From Pyrinomonadaceae bacterium (lineage in GTDB: Bacteria > Acidobacteriota > Blastocatellia > Pyrinomonadales > Pyrinomonadaceae), in NCBI GenBank assembly GCA_022843305.1, contig JALHNX010000005.1:1-63843 (forward strand): a DNA stretch of 63,843 bases. Direction: 5' to 3'. Positions within the stretch are counted from its first letter, which is position 1, and each line of letters opens with the position of its first letter. The translations under genes were made by a program, and so were the position numbers. Shown piece after piece: positions 41,478 to 50,077 of the stretch. The notes under the pieces are model-generated. The model worked only from the letters and a program-made list of their open reading frames with translations. It did not search any database and was not told where the DNA came from.

Positions 41478-42263
41478 CTATTGATTTTTTAATTGATTGA
41501 GAAGTCGTTTTTCTTCTTCGAGAATTTGAAGATTATTTTCGTTTTTCGGCAGTAATTCGCCGCGCCACTGCTCCATTCTCCATCCGGCGGAAACGATTTT
41601 GTCGAGCGGCGCGAAAGGCGCGGGAATATCAAAACGATTGACCGAAGCCGATTGAAAATAGGTAATGGTTCGTCGGTCCAAAGAAGTCAGCGGAAACCGA
41701 AGTAATATCGCCGGACTTGGCGAATCTTGACGGGGACGCGAAAGAATCTCGAATCTCAGCGGCTCGGATTGATAACGCACTAAAATCGTGCCGGAAGGCG
41801 AAAGAAGTTCGCCGTTTTGGAACTCAAATCCGGGCGGCATTAAGTTTCTCTCTGCCAAAAAAGCCCAAATTTTCTCTAAATTCGACGGCATACTTCCCTG
41901 CTCTGTATGATGAGCGAAAACGGCAAGGGAAATCGCCATTCCGAGTGCGCCTGTTTCACGCAGGCGAATCGAAGTATCGTAAACTTCGCCCTTGAAGATT
42001 TGCGGCGCAGTATAAACCCGATTTTCGCCCGTTTCAGTTTCGGGCGAATCAAATTGGCTGTGTTCGATGAATTTTATTTGCGCCTGATTGTGTCCGCTTC
42101 TCAATGCACGAAGTCCGAAAATAACCGACAAAAGCAATAAGACTAAAGCTATGACGTTAAAAACGGGTGATGATATAAATAAACGAATCCCGTTTGTTAA
42201 TCTCTTCGATGTTTGCGCTGAATTCTCTGTTTTGTTTTTGTTCCGTTTTAGGTTTTTAGGCAT
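41478..42263 (-). CDS. Membrane-anchored T4SS-operon protein
   Basis: This 261-residue protein has a basic cytoplasmic N terminus, one transmembrane helix (VFNVIALVLLLLSVIFGLRA) and a periplasmic domain carrying EQGSMPSNLEKIWAFLAE. Its start overlaps the stop of the AAA+ ATPase gene by 8 bp. Same general layout as the protein at 38518. No named family recognised. Confidence 0.6.
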   Translation of the reverse strand: MPKNLKRNKNKTENSAQTSKRLTNGIRLFISSPVFNVIALVLLLLSVIFGLRALRSGHNQAQIKFIEHSQFDSPETETGENRVYTAPQIFKGEVYDTSIRLRETGALGMAISLAVFAHHTEQGSMPSNLEKIWAFLAERNLMPPGFEFQNGELLSPSGTILVRYQSEPLRFEILSRPRQDSPSPAILLRFPLTSLDRRTITYFQSASVNRFDIPAPFAPLDKIVSAGWRMEQWRGELLPKNENNLQILEEEKRLLNQLKNQ

Positions 42264-43383
42264 AATTCCCCGTAGTTTCCTGAATTAAATTATTCGTAAC
42301 CGCGCCGCTGAAGTTCAAATTCAACCGCATTGCGTAATTTTCATCGCTTTCCCCAAGCCATCGGTCAATCTGCGGATGAAAAGCCGTTGCCGTCAGAAGC
42401 AAATAATCAATTTGCAGTTTGAGAAATTCCTGTGCTTCGCTCGTTTTGACAAAATAACAAAAGTAGCTAATTAAGGAGTTTTCATCCAAATCTTCAACGC
42501 CGTCGCGCTCGAAGGCTCCGACGACATCAATGGATTCTCTCAAAGAAGGATAATCTTCGAGTCCGGCGATTCCGCGCACGCCGTCGAGAAGTTTGGCGGC
42601 AAGCGCGAGTTGAATTGAGGTTGCATTTGGACATCGCGCCCGCAGAATTTCTAGTTCTTTGAGCAATGAGGGCGTAGAAAATCGAGAAAAAACGTGGCGC
42701 GAAATAAACGGCGCACTAAGTTTATGCCGCAGATCGTTTGAAGTCGTGACAACAATCGGGCGAAACCGCCAATCCGAAACGCCAATATAACCACTCTGGA
42801 GGCGCGGAATATAAATCAACCCGCGTTCGAGCGGCATTAGCATCGAATCCTCGACGGACGCGCCGAATTTATCGCTTTCGTCGAGTATCAAAATCGGCGG
42901 GGCGAGATTTTCGTCATTCGCCGACGCTTTTGCCGCCAAGTCGTAAGCCAAGCCCATTTCGCCCAAAATCAAAAATTCGCGTTTCCACTTCTCGGCGCGG
43001 GCAAGCATCATAATTTCTTCGCGCTCAATTTCGGGCGCGTTTTTCGCCAAGCGCAGATTTTCGTTCATCCACGCGGCTTGTTCTTCCCGGTCCCAATCGT
43101 AAAGAATTTCCTCTTGTTTTAAGCCATCGCGCCCGGCTACAATGCAGATCGTTAGATTACAGGCAGCCGCCAGAGCTTCGGGAAAAGCCGTCTTACCGCT
43201 TCCCCGGGTGCCGGAAATGAGCCAGCCTCGCCCCGCTTTGAGCGATTGGCAAAAGTCCGAAAAATTCTGTTCTTCAGGCACATATCCGGTTTGACAAATA
43301 AGCGCGTAAAGTTCATTTTCACGCCCTTCAAGCACCAGTTTGCGCGGATTGATTTGTGGTTTTTTGTAGTCGTGCGGAATCAT
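42256..43383 (-). CDS. MoxR-type AAA+ ATPase in the T4SS operon
   Basis: This 375-residue ATPase has Walker A GTRGSGKT (58-65), Walker B PILILDESDKFG near 175, and sensor-1-like IVVTTSNDLRHKLS followed by an arginine-finger region (APFISRHVFSRF). This pattern is MoxR/AAA+, not the RecA-like VirB11/TrbB secretion ATPase. No VirB11 is present in the window. It occupies the operon place between virB10 and virD4, where it may assist assembly or substitute for VirB11 (inference). Confidence 0.85.
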   Translation of the reverse strand: MIPHDYKKPQINPRKLVLEGRENELYALICQTGYVPEEQNFSDFCQSLKAGRGWLISGTRGSGKTAFPEALAAACNLTICIVAGRDGLKQEEILYDWDREEQAAWMNENLRLAKNAPEIEREEIMMLARAEKWKREFLILGEMGLAYDLAAKASANDENLAPPILILDESDKFGASVEDSMLMPLERGLIYIPRLQSGYIGVSDWRFRPIVVTTSNDLRHKLSAPFISRHVFSRFSTPSLLKELEILRARCPNATSIQLALAAKLLDGVRGIAGLEDYPSLRESIDVVGAFERDGVEDLDENSLISYFCYFVKTSEAQEFLKLQIDYLLLTATAFHPQIDRWLGESDENYAMRLNLNFSGAVTNNLIQETTGNYA

Positions 43384-43404
43384 AAAAATTCACCCTTTCA
43401 AAAA

Positions 43405-44907
43405 TTACTTGTCATCCATCGCCAAGACTTTTTCGGCAAGTTGGCGAAACGCCGGAGTCATTCGAGGCAAGGCAGCGCGGATTTTTTCCTTATTGCCTTC
43501 GCTGAAAAGGTCGGCAAGTTCACTTTCCGAAAGTCCCGTTGCCGTTATCGAGTTCTGACTTAACCTTTCAGTATTTGAAATTTCATCCGGCAAATCTGTT
43601 ACTAGCACAAATCCGGTTGTTCCGGCGGAAATTTCGACGAACTCTTGTCTGTTTCGATTGTTGCCAATCAAACCCGAAAGTTCATCGGAAACCTTGGATG
43701 TTGACTCCGAAATGATGACAGTGCCGCCCGAACGCCTGTTTCCGATTGCACCGAGCGCGACCGCGCCCGCTTCACGAAGACCGCCGAAGACACGCGACCA
43801 GATGCCTTTAACCTGACGGCGGCGACCAGCGATGCCGGAAGCTCCGTCGCCTCCCATCGCTTCGCCCGTCAATTTGACGAGTCCGCCTGTTTCCGGGTCA
43901 ATCAATCCGACGACGGAGATAAAGGCGCGTTTATATTCGCTGCCGCGCAGAGTTCCGACTAAAACCGTTCCAGCCGGATATGAATAATCTTTTCCCGAAA
44001 CGCTTCTGGTCAGTTCCATTCTGACTAAACCGCCTGAAGCCCGAAGGGTATAAACCGCGCCGAGAAAACGAATCGGTAAAAGAGTTCCGAACGGGATTGC
44101 CGTCGGGGAAATGTTGGTTAAATTATCATTTTGATTACCTGACACCGCTTGATTGTTAGAGTTTGAAACCGGATTGATAACCGTATTTTCCTTGCGCCCG
44201 ACACCGAAAAAAAGCGAACGTCCGAGCGGCGCGGTTTCGGTTTGCGCTGCGGCTCGTGTTTCCGTCCGGCTGGCGTTATTGACGCTCAAAACGCTTGGAT
44301 TTTCTGATGAAACCACGGAATTTTGCGGTCTGGTTGAATTCGCCTGGCTTGGAATTACAGAATTACTCGGATTTCGATTCGTTTCCGAAAGTGCGTCCGG
44401 CACGACGACAGGTTCATTTAAATCCGTAGCTTTTGTCGGCGGAATATCAACCGATGAATTGGAATTGGCAACAACATTCTCGTTCGGATTAACCAAAGAA
44501 TCTGTATTTCCGTTCGGATTATTCTCGGCAACCAGATTGAGAGCCATTTTCATTTTTTCATCTTCGGTAACGGGTGTTGCCGAATTGAGCGAATTGGTTT
44601 TCGCCGTCCGGTCAACGGGCTGCGCCTTGGGAGCGGCAAAAACTCCTAGACGGAAAAACCAGCACAAAATCAATATCAAAAGAACGAAACCGAAAATGAA
44701 GCCGACAAAAGCCATAAACAGTTTTTTCTTTGAAGTTTTAGCAGGTTGTTCAAGAATCTCGGAATCTTCATCTTCAACCGACAAATTTTCATCTGCCGGC
44801 GTGTTTTCTCCGGCGGCTTCCCGCAGCAGTTTTTCGCGTGTATCATCCGTTTCCGAAAACGGAAGCGCGGCAGGAATGTCGTTTATTTTAGCTACTGTTT
44901 CAGTCAT
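43405..44907 (-). CDS. virB10: VirB10/TrbI-like T4SS core protein
   Basis: This 500-residue protein has a cytoplasmic N terminus, one transmembrane helix (MAFVGFIFGFVLLILILCWF), a long low-complexity Asn/Ser/Thr/Pro periplasmic linker and a C-terminal beta domain of the VirB10/TrbI family (IPFGTLLPIRFLGAVYTLRA, YPAGTVLVGTLRGSEYKRAF, IDPETGGLVKLTGEAMG). VirB10 spans both membranes and gates the outer-membrane core complex. It is 6 bp from the virB9-like gene. Confidence 0.85.
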   Translation of the reverse strand: MTETVAKINDIPAALPFSETDDTREKLLREAAGENTPADENLSVEDEDSEILEQPAKTSKKKLFMAFVGFIFGFVLLILILCWFFRLGVFAAPKAQPVDRTAKTNSLNSATPVTEDEKMKMALNLVAENNPNGNTDSLVNPNENVVANSNSSVDIPPTKATDLNEPVVVPDALSETNRNPSNSVIPSQANSTRPQNSVVSSENPSVLSVNNASRTETRAAAQTETAPLGRSLFFGVGRKENTVINPVSNSNNQAVSGNQNDNLTNISPTAIPFGTLLPIRFLGAVYTLRASGGLVRMELTRSVSGKDYSYPAGTVLVGTLRGSEYKRAFISVVGLIDPETGGLVKLTGEAMGGDGASGIAGRRRQVKGIWSRVFGGLREAGAVALGAIGNRRSGGTVIISESTSKVSDELSGLIGNNRNRQEFVEISAGTTGFVLVTDLPDEISNTERLSQNSITATGLSESELADLFSEGNKEKIRAALPRMTPAFRQLAEKVLAMDDK

Positions 44908-44913
44908 TTTCCG

Positions 44914-46218
44914 TTACTCCTTGGTGGTTTCATTAACATTCGGCAAAGCAATGGTTGTCGGCGAATCGGCGGCTTCACGGTGCGAAACCAAGACGCTCAA
45001 GCGTTGGCTTTTGCCCATCACCGGAGCTTTATAAAGGAGCGCGTAATAAACGGTTGAACCGGGCAAAATCACGCCTTCCGCGCTGGTCGTTTCGACATAG
45101 ATTCGTTCTAATCTTTCGGTTTGCAGCGCATTTCCCTGTTCGTCGAGAGTCTTAATTTGCAATTCGGGCGTTCCGGGAACGAGTCTTAAATTCGTCGTCG
45201 AATCATTGCGGACAGCGACGATGACCAATCTTTGTTCGGCATCAATTTCCGAAACGGAAGACACCGCCAGACTCAAACCGTTATTGGCAGCTGTCCACGC
45301 TCCCAAATTTTTCGCCGGATTTTTCAGGCAATCAGCCAGACGTTTATTGACGAGGCGCGAAAGCTCCAACCCGGTTTTGGGATTTTTAGAAGATTTTTCT
45401 TCGGATTTACGGCTGACCGACCCTTTATTAACTTCAAGCGAAACAAGTCGGACCGCGCTTGTTTCTGTTTCGCTGGTATTTTCGGTAGTTGTTTCCTCAT
45501 TCGTCGAAGTAACTAATTTAGAATTCGCCTGTGTATTTTTATTGTTTGTCGGTTTATTTTCTTCGCCCAAATTGTAAGCCAACCCTGCCGTGCGCCGCGC
45601 GGCGATGACTTCATCACGGTCGTAATTGATGACGCAGCGATGCGCGTTTTTTCGGATTTCCGACACCGGAACGAATTCCAGAATCAAAATCAGCCCAGAA
45701 CGCATCTGCAAAGTAATGGTTGCCGACGGATTTGCCGCGCTCACGACAAAACCTTCGCCCGGATAAATGGTTATCGAACGGTCGGATTCCTTCGTCGGTG
45801 ATTGAAAAACCGAGACGAGTTTCGGATTGCCTTCGTGGATATAATAAACGCCGTCAGACGCGGGAAATTCGACGATTGACACCGCGTTTTGCGCGAGTCC
45901 GAGCCGCACGACGGTCGGCTGTTTCGGATTGACATTGACGCTTGCTTCGCCCGAAAGAAAATCGGTTTCGGCGGAGTTGATGACCGCGACCGGAATATTT
46001 GAATTTATCGTGTCATTATTCTCATTTTTTTCAGCTTTTTTAGGCTGAATATTCTTGGCGACCGTGGTTGTTTTTTTGTTGGTGCGCGTTTTTTGCGCTG
46101 CTGCGTCCAGAGTGCCGCATAAAATAATCGCCGCTGAGAGAAAAATCAGTTTGATTAAGTCGTTGAGCCGAAGCCCGATTTCGTTAGTTAAAATAGACAG
46201 AAAATGTTGTTTTTGCAT
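44914..46218 (-). CDS. virB9: VirB9/TrbG-like T4SS core protein
   Basis: This 434-residue exported protein has a hydrophobic signal segment near residues 22-40 (LIKLIFLSAAIILCGTLDAA). The N-terminal beta domain (PTVVRLGLAQNAVSIVEFPA, GVYYIHEGNPKLVSVFQSPT) and the central INYDRDEVIAARR match VirB9-type outer-membrane complex proteins in layout. The C-terminal domain carries LVPGTPELQIKTLDEQGNAL. It partners VirB10. No separate VirB7 lipoprotein was recognised. Confidence 0.7.
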   Translation of the reverse strand: MQKQHFLSILTNEIGLRLNDLIKLIFLSAAIILCGTLDAAAQKTRTNKKTTTVAKNIQPKKAEKNENNDTINSNIPVAVINSAETDFLSGEASVNVNPKQPTVVRLGLAQNAVSIVEFPASDGVYYIHEGNPKLVSVFQSPTKESDRSITIYPGEGFVVSAANPSATITLQMRSGLILILEFVPVSEIRKNAHRCVINYDRDEVIAARRTAGLAYNLGEENKPTNNKNTQANSKLVTSTNEETTTENTSETETSAVRLVSLEVNKGSVSRKSEEKSSKNPKTGLELSRLVNKRLADCLKNPAKNLGAWTAANNGLSLAVSSVSEIDAEQRLVIVAVRNDSTTNLRLVPGTPELQIKTLDEQGNALQTERLERIYVETTSAEGVILPGSTVYYALLYKAPVMGKSQRLSVLVSHREAADSPTTIALPNVNETTKE

Positions 46219-46326
46219 AAGTTACCTCAAGTCGGACGTAAGAAACCCTTACGCCAACAGTTAATTTGAAAATCGAAAATCTTTTTATTGCTTCGAGTGA
46301 AAATTCACACTCAAAGCCGTATTCGG

Positions 46327-47166
46327 TTATTTCTCGGTTGTTGTATTTGGAGATTCAATCTCAGCCGTGGAAATATCGCCGTCGGCGAGCAAGGCAATCG
46401 GTGACGAAGTTTTGCCACTGACGGGTTCGACGCGAAATCTTAAAATAGTAAAGCCCGTTCGTAGATTATTGTCGTTTCGCACGGGAGACGCAGGCGAATC
46501 TTTGAGCAGAAACTTGCATTTTAACTGCAAGGTTTCTTCAACGTCCTGCCCGCCCGCTTTGCGCCGAATTTTCCGCACGCCGATTGCCCGCAAAATATAA
46601 GGGTCGCGCTCATCAACCGATAAATCCTGCAATTCCCACGATGAGTTAACGCTTTCCGCCTTTTCCGCCGCGAGAATTCCGTTTTGTTTAAATCTGGTGG
46701 CGAGCGAAAGCGATAAATCCGCATCGAGCATTCGCAAAAGTTTATTGACCTCGGATTCTCTGGTCGTTTGCTCGACTTCGTAAAGTGATTTCAGAAACTC
46801 TTTGACCAGATATTTTTTATCGGTGTCATTCGGTCGGTCTGGGGCGATTTCAACCGATTCAGTCGCGCCGTAATCGCGGTTGTTGAGTTCGACGACGCGC
46901 CCCGAAGTCTTGTCCACCACAATTCGGTCGGCTTTGCGAACCGCCAGAAAGACGTTTAAGCCAAAACTAACCGTTAAAATTGCGAGCAAAATCCAAACCG
47001 CGCGAAGCAGCGATGAAATCGTCAGAGCATCATCAGGATCGCGTGTAATCTCAACGCCCGAAAATTCTTCGGGCAAATTGTTGGTTGTTTTGTGAAAAAC
47101 CGAACGATAGCCTCCGCCATCGCTGATATGTTGTTCCGATAAATCTTCGGACTCTTTTCTTTTCAT
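46327..47166 (-). CDS. virB8: VirB8/TrbF-like inner-membrane protein
   Basis: This 279-residue protein has an N-terminal cytoplasmic part, one transmembrane helix (SLLRAVWILLAILTVSFGLN) and a periplasmic NTF2-like domain (VKEFLKSLYEVEQTTRESEV, then RKAGGQDVEETLQLKCKF). VirB8 nucleates the inner-membrane complex. It is the first gene of the minus-strand T4SS operon. The 108-bp gap to virB9 shows no obvious terminator. Confidence 0.8.
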   Translation of the reverse strand: MKRKESEDLSEQHISDGGGYRSVFHKTTNNLPEEFSGVEITRDPDDALTISSLLRAVWILLAILTVSFGLNVFLAVRKADRIVVDKTSGRVVELNNRDYGATESVEIAPDRPNDTDKKYLVKEFLKSLYEVEQTTRESEVNKLLRMLDADLSLSLATRFKQNGILAAEKAESVNSSWELQDLSVDERDPYILRAIGVRKIRRKAGGQDVEETLQLKCKFLLKDSPASPVRNDNNLRTGFTILRFRVEPVSGKTSSPIALLADGDISTAEIESPNTTTEK

Positions 47167-47403
47167 AGTTGCTCCTACCTTCGGAAAAGTTAAAAAGGAT
47201 TGTTTAGTATTCCGAGATTGGCTTATCGCAAGATGAGTGCCAGAACAAAAAGAATGAGTTTGGGGATTTCTGAAATTTGAGTTTAGTGCAAGTAAATTAA
47301 GGTTTTATCAGATTATAGAGATTTTTTTTGTTGGAATTATTGATGATGATGCTCTCGAATGAAGGGTAATGAATTTGTGGAGAAAGATAATTGAAAATCT
47401 GCG

Positions 47404-47441
47404 TGGTGCAAAAATAAACCACTGGTGCAAAAATTCGCCAT
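47404..47441. repeat. 19-bp tandem repeat pair B
   Basis: Two adjacent 19-bp units: a diverged copy (TGGTGCAAAAATAAACCAC, 47404-47422) and a near-perfect copy (TGGTGCAAAAATTCGCCAT, 47423-47441). They lie in the 296-bp gap between virB8 and the SRAP gene. Otherwise the gap (47167-47462) is AT-rich and shows no gene. Confidence 0.88.
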
Positions 47442-47462
47442 TAAGTTTACCCGAGCCGATTT

Positions 47463-48110
47463 TTATAACGGCTCGACAAGCTGCGAGTTATCAACACTTG
47501 GACTATTGACATTCGTGCTGACCGGATAGCCTTTCATATATTCATCAGGAAACGGTCTGAGCAAATCCGATAACTCATCTGTTTTTACTTCATTATTTAG
47601 CCAAGTATCAAAATCGCCCGAATGCAGAATAACCGGCATTCGGTTATGAACTTGGCTCAAAGTAGTGTTCGGCGTGGTCGTGATGATCGCGCACGAGATA
47701 ATTTCTTTGCCGTCATTTTTCCAAGTGTCCCAAATCCCCGCGAATGAAAAAACGCTTTCGTCTTTCATCTGAAAATAATAAGGTTGCTTGGTTTTGCCTT
47801 CCTTTTTCCACTCGAAAAAACCGTCAGCGGGAATCAGACACCGGCGGCGTTTGAAAGAATCGCGGAAACTGGGTTTTTCCAGCAGTGTCTCGCTGCGTGC
47901 GTTGATAATGCCGTTTCCCTCTTTGCTCCACGAAGGAATCAAACCCCAAGTCAGATAAAGCGCGTGTCGCCCGTCGCCGGTTTGGATGACGCTCAAAATC
48001 TGCTGGCTCGGCGCGATGTTGTAGCGCGGCTTCGCGCCTTCCAGATCGGAGAGGTGAACTCCGTCTATTTTGATTTTTTCAGGTTTTCTGCTGGTAAATC
48101 TTCCGCACAT
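47463..48110 (-). CDS. SRAP-domain DNA-abasic-site crosslinking protein (YedK/HMCES)
   Basis: This ~215-residue protein shields abasic sites in single-stranded DNA by forming a thiazolidine crosslink through Cys2. The start must be ATG 48110 so that the mature protein begins Cys-Gly-Arg-Phe (MCGRF); the upstream ATG would bury the catalytic Cys. Family residues are visible: Asn in INARSETL, Glu in DGFFEWKKEG and His in VHNRMPVILH. It is divergent from umuDC and would be co-regulated, protecting the single-stranded element DNA during transfer. Confidence 0.95.
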   Translation of the reverse strand: MCGRFTSRKPEKIKIDGVHLSDLEGAKPRYNIAPSQQILSVIQTGDGRHALYLTWGLIPSWSKEGNGIINARSETLLEKPSFRDSFKRRRCLIPADGFFEWKKEGKTKQPYYFQMKDESVFSFAGIWDTWKNDGKEIISCAIITTTPNTTLSQVHNRMPVILHSGDFDTWLNNEVKTDELSDLLRPFPDEYMKGYPVSTNVNSPSVDNSQLVEPL

Positions 48111-48190
48111 AAAAGCAAACTTCTCCACTTAATTTAATTTTCAAATTATACCTTATTTTACGAAAATTTCATCTCTGCAACAAAATTTCT

Positions 48191-48219
48191 TTGACAATAA
48201 GACGAATTTTGTTAATTTA
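48191..48219 (+). promoter_or_regulatory. Probable sigma-70 promoter of umuDC
   Basis: A consensus -35 TTGACA (48191-48196) is followed after 16-17 bases by an AT-rich -10-like stretch (TAATTT/AATTTA at 48213-48219), 20 bases before the umuD ATG. The 128-bp divergent gap also serves the SRAP gene. I see no E. coli-type SOS box. Confidence 0.55.
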
Positions 48220-48238
48220 TAGAAAAAAGACTTCTTAA

Positions 48239-48694
48239 ATGTTTATGGCTGAAGGTGAAATTTCCCGTGTAATCTCAATCGAATGCGTCGCGGCAGGTCG
48301 CTATATTCCGCTTCCCGTCATCTTGTCCGACGTTCCCGCCGGTTTTCCGTCTCCGGCAGATGATTATATCGAAAAAAATATAGATTTGAACGAATGGATG
48401 ATAGATAACGAGCTTGCCACTTTTATCGTCCGGGTCAGTGGCAATTCGATGAACGATGAGATCCATTCGGGCGATAGATTAATCGTTGACCGCTCATTAG
48501 AACCGAGAAACAAAGATGTCGTCATCGCTATACTCAACGGCGAAATGACGGTTAAACGATTCGTCGTTCGGGAAAGGAGAATCTTTCTCGTTGCCGAAAA
48601 TTCTCATTATTCGGAAGTCGAAATTTCGGGCGAATCGGAATTGATTATTTGGGGCGTGGTCAAGCACTGCATTCATACTTTTAGAAATGGCTGA
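48239..48694 (+). CDS. umuD: UmuD-like S24 protease
   Basis: This 151-residue protein is a LexA/UmuD-type self-cleaving protein. The cleavage site is visible as PAGFPSPADD (Ala34-Gly35). The catalytic Ser70 lies in VSGNSMND and Lys106 in MTVKRFVV. RecA-stimulated cleavage would produce UmuD', the subunit of DNA polymerase V. Its end overlaps umuC by 8 bp. An alternative start is ATG 48245. Confidence 0.95.
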   Translation: MFMAEGEISRVISIECVAAGRYIPLPVILSDVPAGFPSPADDYIEKNIDLNEWMIDNELATFIVRVSGNSMNDEIHSGDRLIVDRSLEPRNKDVVIAILNGEMTVKRFVVRERRIFLVAENSHYSEVEISGESELIIWGVVKHCIHTFRNG

Positions 48695-50018
48695 AACATT
48701 CGGAATTATTGACGCAAACAATTTTTACGTTTCCTGCGAGCGTGTCTTTCAGCCTGCGCTCGAAACAAAACCCGTCGTCGTCCTTTCCAACAACGACGGC
48801 AACATTATCGCCCGCAGCAACGAGGCAAAAAGTCTTGGAATCACGATGGGAATGCCGTTTTTCAAGGCTGAACCGATCATCGAAAAAAACGATGTCACGA
48901 CGTTTTCATCGAATTATGCGCTTTACGGTGATATGTCGCGGCGCGTGATGGACACGATTGACCAATTCGTTCCGGCACTCGAACATTATTCGATTGACGA
49001 GGCGTTTGTTCATCTTGATCGGAAAACGAGTGAACAGGACGCGCATAAAATCAGAAATACAGTTAAAAAATGGACGGGAATTCCCGTTTCCATCGGCATC
49101 GCTCCAACCAAAGTTCTAGCGAAAATCGCCAATTCCATCGCCAAGAAAAATCCGAAAGCGGGAGGCGTGATTGACCTCTCCGGTGCTGACGCAGACAAAT
49201 ATCTGAAAGATTTCGACGTTGCCGATATTTGGGGCATCGGCAGACGTTACGCACAGTTTCTCAAGTCGGAAGAAAAAGGCAATAATCCGCAGCTAGACCT
49301 TTGGGAAGCGTCAGGTTTTGAAAGAATGCGCGAAAAACTCAAAATCGAAACGGCTCTCGATTTGAAAAATTGCGACGATAAATGGCTCAGAAAACATTTA
49401 ACCGTCAAAGGACAGCGCATCGCCTGGGAACTGCGGGGAATTTCCTGTTTGCCGCTGGAGCTTTTCGAGAAACCGAAAAAAGGCTTGTGCTGCTCGCGCT
49501 CATTCGGGCAAGGCATCAAAACTATCGAAGATTTGCGGCAAGCGGTGGCTATGCACGCCGCCCGCGCCGGTGAAAAACTGCGCCGTCAAAACTTAGCGGC
49601 AACGCATCTAACGGTTTTCATTTCGACTTCAAGTTTTCGGCTCAACCCCGACGAAATCTATTCGGCTTCGGCAAGCCGTCAAATGCTCATTCCGACCTCA
49701 TACAGTCCGGCAATTTTAGAAAATGCTTACTCGCTTTTGGAACGCATTTACAAACCCGGTTTCGAGTATCGAAAGGCGGGAATTTTCCTGAGTGACATTA
49801 CTTTCGACAACGCCAAACAGCAAAGTTTTTTCCTCAAAGTTGACGAAAAGAAACAAACCGGACTGATGCAGGCGGTTGATAAAATCAACGGACGTTTCGG
49901 GCGGCATACCGTTCGACCGTTGGCGATGGGTTTCGATCATAAATGGAAAATGAAACAGGAAAAACTTTCAAGCCGCTACACGACACGCCTCAACGAAATT
50001 CCGAACGTCAGAGCTTAA
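48687..50018 (+). CDS. umuC: UmuC-like translesion DNA polymerase (Pol V catalytic subunit)
   Basis: This 443-residue Y-family polymerase starts FGIIDANNFYVSCERVF and has the palm motif HYSIDEAFVHLD, the thumb/helix-hairpin segment VADIWGIGRRYAQFL and a C-terminal little-finger domain plus UmuC tail (HTVRPLAMGFDHKWKMKQ). It copies past damaged bases with UmuD'. Plasmid-borne umuDC is common and raises host survival after conjugation. Length is normal. Confidence 0.96.
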   Translation: MAETFGIIDANNFYVSCERVFQPALETKPVVVLSNNDGNIIARSNEAKSLGITMGMPFFKAEPIIEKNDVTTFSSNYALYGDMSRRVMDTIDQFVPALEHYSIDEAFVHLDRKTSEQDAHKIRNTVKKWTGIPVSIGIAPTKVLAKIANSIAKKNPKAGGVIDLSGADADKYLKDFDVADIWGIGRRYAQFLKSEEKGNNPQLDLWEASGFERMREKLKIETALDLKNCDDKWLRKHLTVKGQRIAWELRGISCLPLELFEKPKKGLCCSRSFGQGIKTIEDLRQAVAMHAARAGEKLRRQNLAATHLTVFISTSSFRLNPDEIYSASASRQMLIPTSYSPAILENAYSLLERIYKPGFEYRKAGIFLSDITFDNAKQQSFFLKVDEKKQTGLMQAVDKINGRFGRHTVRPLAMGFDHKWKMKQEKLSSRYTTRLNEIPNVRA

Positions 50019-50031
50019 TTCAATTCTTGAG

Positions 50032-50069
50032 TGGTGCAAAAATTCGCCACTGGTGCAAAAATTCGCCAC
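50032..50069. repeat. 19-bp tandem repeat pair C
   Basis: Two perfect adjacent copies of TGGTGCAAAAATTCGCCAC (50032-50050 and 50051-50069) lie in the short gap between the convergent ends of umuC and virB1. They are identical to pair A and in the same orientation. Confidence 0.9.
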
Positions 50070-50077
50070 CCCATAAA

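Noticed and set aside
42256-43383. VirB11/TrbB-type secretion ATPase
   Set aside because: The Walker and sensor pattern is AAA+/MoxR-like; the Asp and His boxes of VirB11 ATPases were not found.
44153-45034. 293-codon open frame on the plus strand antisense to virB10/virB9
   Set aside because: It lies opposite the low-complexity linker of VirB10, lacks a ribosome site and shows Ser/Phe/Thr-biased composition typical of antisense shadow frames.
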